Positions 6,708 to 11,517 of a stretch of DNA of 11,517 nucleotides are shown here, piece after piece. Under the pieces are notes generated by a model, which searched no databases, was not told the DNA's origin, and saw nothing but the letters and a program-made list of their open reading frames with translations. Source of the stretch: Porticoccaceae bacterium (GTDB lineage: Bacteria; Pseudomonadota; Gammaproteobacteria; Pseudomonadales; Porticoccaceae); the NCBI GenBank assembly GCA_003448675.1, contig DLXZ01000270.1, positions 1 to 11,517 on the forward strand, in the 5' to 3' direction. The first letter of the stretch is position 1, and each line of letters opens with the position of its first letter. Made by a program: the position numbers and the translations under genes.

Positions 6708-6948
6708 ATGTCCTATACCGTTATCGGCGCACCGCTATCGCCCTTTGTCCGCAAGGTGCATCTGGTTATGCAGCTGAAGGCTCTGGCGTACGACATGGCG
6801 CCGGTCTCGCCCTTTGCCTTGCCCGAGGGCTACGAAAAGATAAATCCGCGCCCGCTACACCGACTTCCATTTTGCCAGTGAGGTGTTCGCCCCTAGCATC
6901 GAGAAGGCGCGGACGATGGTCGGCAAGATGCTGGCCAGAGCTGGTTAA
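6708..6948 (+). pseudogene. Glutathione S-transferase gene remnant with internal deletion
   Basis: The first 48 or so codons from ATG 6708 (MSYTVIGAPLSPFVRKVHLV... to GYEKINP) match the thioredoxin-fold start of a GST, including the SPFVRK motif with Ser11 at the catalytic position. Where a full-length GST would continue with the glutathione-binding cis-proline segment, the sequence jumps at about 6849. In another frame (6850-6948) it continues ARYTDFHFASEVF to a TAA, which looks like the end of a GST C-terminal helical domain. The original frame stops at TGA 6879-6881. Compared with a usual 200-230 residues only about 80 codons remain, so roughly 120-150 codons appear to be lost, with a frame change. 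The 57-residue product from 6708-6881 is unlikely to be a working enzyme. A GTAAATC leader with GGGGG precedes the ATG. Confidence 0.7.
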
Positions 6949-6984
6949 AGACGGAAAAGCCCATGGGCGTGCCGAGTTGGAGGC

Positions 6985-7446
6985 TCAGTCCTCTTCCGGG
7001 CGGCCCTTGAGCATGCGCAGGGGGTTATAGGTGAGGATGGTCTCGCCGTTCTGGTTTTTTACGTCGTTAAAAGTGCGCACCAGACCCCGGTTGCCCTTGC
7101 TGGTTTTACGCACTTCTATAATTTCAAACTCCACATGGATGGTGTCGCCAGCGAAACAGGGACGTTTCATATCCAGCTCCATGTTCAAAAAAGCCATGCC
7201 AGTGCCCTGCATGGTGGGCAGGAGCAGGCCTTCGGCAAAGCTATAGACCAGGGCGCCGGGGGCGAAGGGTTCCTTGATCACCGACTTGGTTTTGAGGAAC
7301 TCCCGATCGGAAAATACCACCTCGTGCAGGCCCATCAGGTTGATAAAGTTGGCGATGTCCGCCTCCAGTACCGTTCTGCCCCAGGTCTCGTATTTTTCCC
7401 CGACCTGAACGTCCTGCCAGTAAAAGCCGCAACCAATTTTTTTCAT
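6985..7446 (-). CDS. MaoC-like hot-dog domain protein, 153 aa
   Basis: The fold is recognised from FYWQDVQVGEKYETWGRTVLEAD (about 8-30), the helix region ADIANFINLMGLHEVVF (29-45), PGALVYSFAEGLL (63-75) and the hot-dog strands RPCFAGDTIHVEFEIIEVRKTS and NQNGETILTYN. MaoC enzymes hydrate 2-enoyl thioesters with an Asp and a His in a GDxNPxH-type motif; here the aligned stretch reads GLHEVVFSD (39-47), with Leu and Phe in place of those residues. It may act on another thioester or only bind one. Start 7446 is chosen because GAGGA lies five bases upstream; a longer frame to 7524 exists without such a site. It is divergent from proA. Confidence 0.8.
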   Translation of the reverse strand: MKKIGCGFYWQDVQVGEKYETWGRTVLEADIANFINLMGLHEVVFSDREFLKTKSVIKEPFAPGALVYSFAEGLLLPTMQGTGMAFLNMELDMKRPCFAGDTIHVEFEIIEVRKTSKGNRGLVRTFNDVKNQNGETILTYNPLRMLKGRPEED

Positions 7447-7451
7447 CTTGT

Positions 7452-7456
7452 TCCTC
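7452..7456 (-). promoter_or_regulatory. Ribosome binding site fixing the MaoC-like start
   Basis: Minus-strand GAGGA is followed after five bases by ATGAAAAAA at 7446. This supports the shorter protein over frames opening at 7473 or 7524. Confidence 0.65.
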
Positions 7457-7586
7457 GAACTGTTTGCCAACATGGTCTGAATAATTCGCTCGGGGATGGT
7501 GAAGCAAAAGTCCAGGGGGTGCAAACAAAGGCTTTACTGGAATCTTGGCATAGACTTTTGATTCTGATTAGCCCCGTGTCCGGTTG

Positions 7587-7592
7587 TATAAT
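7587..7592 (+). promoter_or_regulatory. Possible -10 box of the proA promoter
   Basis: TATAAT at 7587-7592 is a consensus -10 element facing proA; the best upstream partner is weak (CTGATT at 7564-7569, spacing 17). Transcription from here would give a leader of about 120 bases that contains the 15-bp repeats at 7661-7701. The same A/T core could serve the other strand toward the MaoC-like gene (TATTAT), so direction is not certain. Confidence 0.35.
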
Positions 7593-7660
7593 AAACGCCG
7601 GCCAGGGATGCGTGTTGATAATATGGTTGGTGGCTGGCCACAGGCCGGAAATCGATCACG

Positions 7661-7701
7661 CGTAGTACAAACACTCGTAGTACAAACACTCATAGTACAA
7701 A
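7661..7701 (+). repeat. 15-bp tandem direct repeat before proA (2.7 copies)
   Basis: CGTAGTACAAACACT occurs twice perfectly at 7661-7675 and 7676-7690, and a third partial copy CATAGTACAAA (10 of 11 matching) follows at 7691-7701. The array ends about 20 bases before the proA GTG codon, in the likely leader. It is not part of a coding frame I can support. Confidence 0.85.
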
Positions 7702-7720
7702 AGTAATTAGCAGGTTTAGT

Positions 7721-8992
7721 GTGGAAGATCTGAATTCGTATATGCAAAACGTCGGTATCAAGGCGCGCGCAGCGGCATTGGCGCTGGGTCGGGCGGGCAC
7801 CGATACCAAAAATAAGGCTTTGCTGGCCATTGCCGGGGTGCTGGATCAGCGGCGACAGGCACTGGCCGAGGCTAACGAGTTGGACCTTGAACATGGTCGT
7901 AACAACGGTCTGGAAGCGGCGCTGCTGGATCGCCTGGAGCTAACGCCCGCCCGTATCGACGGCATGATCGAGGGCCTCGAACAGGTGGCGGCGCTGCCCG
8001 ATCCGGTCGGTGAAATCACCGATATGAATTATCGCCCTAGCGGTATTCAGGTAGGCAAAATGCGTGTGCCTCTGGGGGTAGTGGGGATTATTTATGAGTC
8101 CCGGCCCAATGTGACGGTCGAGGCCGCCAGCCTGTGTCTGAAGTCCGGCAACGCGACCATACTGCGGGGCGGCAGCGAGGCCATTCATAGCAATCAGGCC
8201 ATCGCCGCCTGTATCGCCAGCGCTCTGGAAACGGTCGGTTTGCCGGTGGAGGCGGTGCAGGTAATAGAAACCACCGATCGCGCCGCCGTGGGTCACCTGG
8301 TGACCATGGAGGAATATGTGGATGTTATCGTGCCGCGGGGTGGCAAGGGCTTGATCGAGCGTATCAGCGCCGAGGCCAGGGTGCCGGTGATCAAACATCT
8401 ACACGGTGTTTGCCATGTTTATATCGATGACGAAGCCGATCTCGATAAGGCCCATAACATTGCCCTGAATGCGAAGACTCATCGTTATGGTGTTTGTAAC
8501 GCCATGGAAACCCTGCTGGTTGCGGCGGGTGTTGCTGACAAGGTGCTACCTGGCCTGGCCAGGGTCTACGCCGAAAAAGGCGTCGAGATGCGCGGCTGTG
8601 ACCGGGCCAGGGTGTTGATCGAAGGGGCCGGCCTGGATTGTCAGGCGGCGACCGAGGCCGACTGGCATGAAGAGTACCTGGCGCCGGTGCTGGCCATCCG
8701 TGTGGTGGACGATGTGGATGGCGCCATGGATCACCTTAACCGCTACAGCTCCCGGCATACTGAAGCCATCGTCACCGAGAACTACAGCACCGGGCGGCGT
8801 TTCATTAACGAGGTGGATTCCAGCTCGGTGATGATTAACGCATCGACGCGCTTTGCCGATGGGTTTGAATATGGCCTGGGCGCCGAGATCGGTATTTCCA
8901 CCGACAAAATCCATGCGCGTGGGCCAGTTGGCCTGGAAGGTCTGACCAGTCAGAAATACATTGTGCTGGGAGATGGACATATCCGTGAATAG
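7721..8992 (+). CDS. proA: Glutamate-5-semialdehyde dehydrogenase (gamma-glutamyl phosphate reductase), 423 aa
   Basis: Second step of proline synthesis in the cytoplasm: NADPH-dependent reduction of gamma-glutamyl phosphate to glutamate 5-semialdehyde. The sequence matches ProA along its whole length: [29 protein letters not shown] at about 116-144, [16 protein letters not shown] near 204, and the catalytic Cys259 in [13 protein letters not shown]. Length agrees with the family. The start is GTG 7721 with a weak GCAGG upstream; ATG 7742 is an alternative that would remove seven residues. proB, the kinase partner, is not adjacent. It heads the cluster running to mrdA, with nadD 36 bases downstream in the same frame. 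Confidence 0.96.
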   Translation: MEDLNSYMQNVGIKARAAALALGRAGTDTKNKALLAIAGVLDQRRQALAEANELDLEHGRNNGLEAALLDRLELTPARIDGMIEGLEQVAALPDPVGEITDMNYRPSGIQVGKMRVPLGVVGIIYESRPNVTVEAASLCLKSGNATILRGGSEAIHSNQAIAACIASALETVGLPVEAVQVIETTDRAAVGHLVTMEEYVDVIVPRGGKGLIERISAEARVPVIKHLHGVCHVYIDDEADLDKAHNIALNAKTHRYGVCNAMETLLVAAGVADKVLPGLARVYAEKGVEMRGCDRARVLIEGAGLDCQAATEADWHEEYLAPVLAIRVVDDVDGAMDHLNRYSSRHTEAIVTENYSTGRRFINEVDSSSVMINASTRFADGFEYGLGAEIGISTDKIHARGPVGLEGLTSQKYIVLGDGHIRE

Positions 8993-9028
8993 TGCTTTGC
9001 GAATAAAGGCGAGCGTTCAGCAATTAAA

Positions 9029-9685
9029 GTGGTTGGCTTGAAAGCGATCGGCGTTTTTGGTGGCACTTTTAATCCGGTTCATATCGGTCATCTGCGCACC
9101 TGCGTCGAGCTGCGCCAGCACTTGGGTTTGGCGCAAATTCATTTGATTCCCAATGCTATTCCGCCTCACCGGGATGCGCCCCGGGTCAGCGCCGAGCATC
9201 GCCTGGCCATGCTGCGACTGGCCATAGACGGCGAGCCGGGTTTGCTGGCCGATGATCGCGAGTTGCGCCGATCCGGGCCTTCCTACGCTATTGATACTTT
9301 GGTGGAACTGCGAGCCGAGTTGGGGGTCGATGCCAGTCTGGTGATGTGCATTGGCATGGATAGCCTGGTTAACCTGGCCAGCTGGCATCGCTGGCAGGCG
9401 TTAATAGACCTGGCCCATATTGTCGTCGTGGCGCGCCCTGGCTGGTGTGCGCCAGGCGAAGGCAGCGTCGCCCGGTGGCTGGATGATAAACTGACCGACG
9501 ACGCGGCAGCCCTGGCGGGCGAACCATCGGGTAAGGTGTTGATCAGAGAAATGATGCTGCTACCGGTATCTTCGACCGAGATCAGAAGCGCCCTGGCGTC
9601 CGGGCTTTCGGCCCGTTATCTGCTGCCCGACGCCGTGCTCGACTACATCTTGCGTTATCAACTGTATGGAACGGGAGGACTATGA
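9029..9685 (+). CDS. nadD: Nicotinate-nucleotide adenylyltransferase, 218 aa
   Basis: Adenylates nicotinate mononucleotide to deamido-NAD in NAD synthesis. Nucleotidyltransferase motifs are clear: GGTFNPVHIGHL with the HxGH pair at His18 and His21, PNAIPPHR in the substrate loop, and SSTEIRSAL near residues 187-195 (the ISSTxIR motif). Length is normal. GTG 9029 is the preferred start because it places the first beta strand (AIGVFGGTF) as in relatives, but no good ribosome binding site is visible and TTG 9038 is also possible. The stop overlaps the rsfS start by four bases (ATGA). Confidence 0.95.
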   Translation: MVGLKAIGVFGGTFNPVHIGHLRTCVELRQHLGLAQIHLIPNAIPPHRDAPRVSAEHRLAMLRLAIDGEPGLLADDRELRRSGPSYAIDTLVELRAELGVDASLVMCIGMDSLVNLASWHRWQALIDLAHIVVVARPGWCAPGEGSVARWLDDKLTDDAAALAGEPSGKVLIREMMLLPVSSTEIRSALASGLSARYLLPDAVLDYILRYQLYGTGGL

Positions 9686-10062
9686 CCAGCGCCCTGAATG
9701 ATGTGATTATCGAAGCCCTGGAAAATGTAAAAGGCCAGGACATCACCGTCCTGGATGTCACCGAATTAAGTGATGTGATGGATAGCCTGATTGTGGTGAG
9801 CGGTAATACCGCGCGTCAGGTCAAAGCCCTGGCTGATTCCGTTGTCGAAGACTGCAAGCAAGCGGGGTTTCGCCCGCTGGGTGTCGAGGGCACGGATGTC
9901 GGCGAGTGGGTGCTGGTTGACCTGGGCGATACGGTAGTCCACATCATGCTGCCGGACACGCGTGCCTTCTATGATCTCGAACGTCTCTGGTCCATGCGTC
10001 CCGGCGATCTTGCCCAGGCAAGCGCCGATGGCGATCCCGGCGCCAATAGCACCGGGGATTGA
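9682..10062 (+). CDS. rsfS: Ribosome silencing factor RsfS (Iojap/YbeB family), 126 aa
   Basis: Binds ribosomal protein uL14 and blocks joining of the subunits when nutrients are low. The family signature is complete: ALENVKGQDITVLDV, the DSLIVVSGNTARQVKALAD helix region, then GVEGTDVGEWVLVDLGDTVVHIM and RAFYDLERLW. A C-terminal tail of about 18 residues rich in Gly, Ala and Asp follows the conserved core. The ATG overlaps the nadD stop (ATGA) and GGGAGG stands three bases before it, so translation is probably coupled. The nadD-rsfS-rlmH order is widely conserved in bacteria. Confidence 0.96.
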   Translation: MTSALNDVIIEALENVKGQDITVLDVTELSDVMDSLIVVSGNTARQVKALADSVVEDCKQAGFRPLGVEGTDVGEWVLVDLGDTVVHIMLPDTRAFYDLERLWSMRPGDLAQASADGDPGANSTGD

Positions 10063-10068
10063 ATCACC

Positions 10069-10536
10069 TTGAAGATTAAAATCCTGGCGGTGGGCGGAAA
10101 AATGCCCGGCTGGGTGCAATCCGGCTACCACGAGTACGCCAAACGCTTGCCTGCGGAATTAACACCACAACTGACTGAAATACCCCTGGGTCAGCGTCGC
10201 AAGGGTGAAGCGCCCACCAGGGCCATGGCCCGCGAAGGCAGGGAGCTTTGCAAAAACCTGAAAACCGACGATCACGTTATCGCACTGGCGGTGGACGGCA
10301 AGCCCTGGAGCACGGAGCAACTGGCTGATCGCCTGAGTAACTGGCAGGCCGGTGGCCGGGATGTGTGTCTGCTGATCGGAGGCCCGGATGGACTCGACAG
10401 CCAGTGTTTGGAACGGGCTGATCAACGCTGGTCGCTATCGGCTCTGACCCTGCCCCATCCACTAGTGCGGGTACTGCTTGCGGAGCAGTTATATCGGGCC
10501 TGGTCAATCAATGCCGGTCATCCCTACCACCGTTAG
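10069..10536 (+). CDS. rlmH: 23S rRNA pseudouridine-1915 N3-methyltransferase, 155 aa
   Basis: SPOUT-class methyltransferase that modifies helix 69 of 23S rRNA. It begins MKIKILAVGGKMPGWV, carries the S-adenosylmethionine site LLIGGPDGL near 102-110 and ends with the family signature EQLYRAWSINAGHPYHR. The length matches the usual 155-156 residues. The start codon is TTG at 10069; it lines up with the N-terminus of known RlmH proteins and has GGGGA ten bases upstream, inside the end of rsfS. It follows rsfS by six bases. Confidence 0.96.
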   Translation: MKIKILAVGGKMPGWVQSGYHEYAKRLPAELTPQLTEIPLGQRRKGEAPTRAMAREGRELCKNLKTDDHVIALAVDGKPWSTEQLADRLSNWQAGGRDVCLLIGGPDGLDSQCLERADQRWSLSALTLPHPLVRVLLAEQLYRAWSINAGHPYHR

Positions 10537-10560
10537 AGCTTGCTGAGACTCCGTCACTCT

Positions 10561-11517
10561 ATGCGCGAAGAAAGGGCCCTAAAGAACAAGCTGTGGGAGG
10601 CGCGCCTGTACGCGGTGCGCATCAGCTTCTCGCTTATGGTTCTTCTGATTCTGACCGGCGTTCTGGTCTGGCGTTACTACGATTTGCAGATCAGTCGCCA
10701 CCAGGAATTCACCACTGTGGCGGATAGAAACCGCATCCATGTGCGGGCAGTGGCGCCTGCTCGCGGCCTGATCTATGACCGCAATGGCGTACTTCTGGCC
10801 GACAACCGGCCCGGTTACACCTTGTCCATAGTGGTGGAGCGCAGCGATGATCTGGAAGCGCTACTTGCCGCACTGGACCAGTTGCTTGAGCTGGAAGACG
10901 AAGAAATTGAGCGATTTCGTAAACTGGCCGGGCAGCGGCGTCCCTATGAATCCGTGCCCCTACGCGACAAACTGAGCGAGGAAGAGCAGAGTGTGCTGGC
11001 GGTCAACGAGCACCTGCTGGCAGGCATTGAGGTCTCGGCTCGCCTGATTCGTCATTACCCCCTTGGTGAGCTGTTACCCCACGTGGTTGGCTACACGGGG
11101 CGAATCAACGAACGGGAACTGCGGAGCATCGATCCCAGGCGCTACCGTGGCGTCCACAGTATCGGCAAAACCGGGCTGGAAAAATATTATGAGGACGCCC
11201 TGCTCGGCGAGGTGGGTTATGAGCGGGTTGAAACCAATGCCAGGGGCCGGGTCATGCGGGTTCTGGAACGCATTGACCCGGTGCCCGGCGATACCCTACA
11301 CCTGCACCTGGATAGTCGTTTACAGGCGATTGCCGCCGAAGCCCTGGGTGAGGAGCGCGGTGCGGTGGTGGCCATTGACACCGAAACTGGTGGCGTACTG
11401 GCCATGGCCAGCGGTCCGTCTTTTGATCCCAACCTCTTTGTTTCTGGCATATCCCACGCGGATTATGCAGCGCTCAGCCAGTCACCGGCCCAGCCCCTTT
11501 TTGATCGCGCCCTGCGT
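10561..11517 (+). CDS. mrdA: Penicillin-binding protein 2 (MrdA), N-terminal 319 residues, cut by window end
   Basis: Peptidoglycan transpeptidase of the elongation complex, anchored in the inner membrane with its bulk in the periplasm. Visible are a membrane helix at about 19-38, the APARGLIYDRNG segment (65-76) that opens the pedestal domain, the dimer/pedestal region including HVVGYTGRINERE and IGKTGLEKYYEDALLGEVGYE, and the start of the transpeptidase domain (AVVAIDTETGGVLAMASGPSFDPNLF). The window ends at FDRALR, just before the expected YPPGSxxK catalytic motif, so the active serine cannot be checked. ATG 10561 is used; the Shine-Dalgarno is poor and TTG 10540 is an alternative. It follows rlmH by 24 bases, as in Pseudomonas, where rodA comes next. 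Confidence 0.95.
   Translation, partial: MREERALKNKLWEARLYAVRISFSLMVLLILTGVLVWRYYDLQISRHQEFTTVADRNRIHVRAVAPARGLIYDRNGVLLADNRPGYTLSIVVERSDDLEALLAALDQLLELEDEEIERFRKLAGQRRPYESVPLRDKLSEEEQSVLAVNEHLLAGIEVSARLIRHYPLGELLPHVVGYTGRINERELRSIDPRRYRGVHSIGKTGLEKYYEDALLGEVGYERVETNARGRVMRVLERIDPVPGDTLHLHLDSRLQAIAAEALGEERGAVVAIDTETGGVLAMASGPSFDPNLFVSGISHADYAALSQSPAQPLFDRALR

Noticed and set aside
6949..6984. GCCCATGGGC followed by TTTT after the MaoC-like stop (minus strand)
   Set aside because: The palindrome has no room for a loop beyond a three-pair stem, too weak to call a terminator.
7568..7894. Minus-strand frame containing a repeated SVCTT peptide
   Set aside because: The peptide repeat is only the translation of the 15-bp DNA repeat, and the frame runs antisense into well-supported proA coding sequence.
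1..11517. CRISPR arrays, tRNA or rRNA genes, defence islands
   Set aside because: No spaced repeat series, no tRNA-like cloverleaf or rRNA sequence noticed by eye, and no recognisable defence proteins. The only repeat array is the 2.7-copy tandem unit before proA, which has no spacers.

Overview
The window looks like chromosomal DNA of a marine-type gammaproteobacterium, probably near Pseudomonadales/Cellvibrionales. This rests on the proA-nadD-rsfS-rlmH-mrdA gene order at the right end, which is the order known from Pseudomonas and relatives, and on closeness to Pseudomonas and E. coli versions of those proteins as recalled from memory. No species can be named from this alone.

Left edge (1-654): the end of an IS3-family insertion sequence, with the first 29 codons of its OrfA on the minus strand, stops at a TG/CA terminus at 160. 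It abuts a short hydrophobic reading frame that looks like a gene remnant or a very small membrane protein. About 260 bases without a recognisable gene follow, and then a 67-residue hypothetical protein (655-858).

Centre left (916-5795, minus strand): a tightly packed four-gene operon reading adaptor, ATPase, permease, permease (5193 down to 916). It encodes a MacB/LolD-type (type VII) ABC system with separate nucleotide-binding and membrane subunits, two paralogous FtsX-like permeases and a HlyD/MacA-like periplasmic adaptor. The adaptor carries a TolC-docking type tip motif and four cysteines, two of them placed symmetrically about the hairpin tip. Upstream on the same strand lies a MAPEG-family membrane protein (5370-5795).

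Centre (5978-7446): a stand-alone Lon substrate-binding-domain protein (+), a glutathione S-transferase gene reduced to its two ends by an internal deletion (6708-6948), and a MaoC-like hot-dog protein (-) in which the usual hydratase Asp/His pair is not seen.

Right (7721-11517, plus strand): a housekeeping cluster of proA (proline synthesis), nadD (NAD synthesis), rsfS (ribosome silencing), rlmH (23S rRNA methylation) and the N-terminal part of mrdA (PBP2, cell elongation), cut by the window edge before its catalytic serine. A 15-bp tandem repeat sits just before proA. Several genes here use GTG or TTG starts.

No clear new defence or mobile system is visible. The most unusual items are the split-subunit tripartite ABC exporter with its cysteine-bearing adaptor, the MaoC-like protein without the standard catalytic pair, the proA leader repeats and the GST deletion scar.
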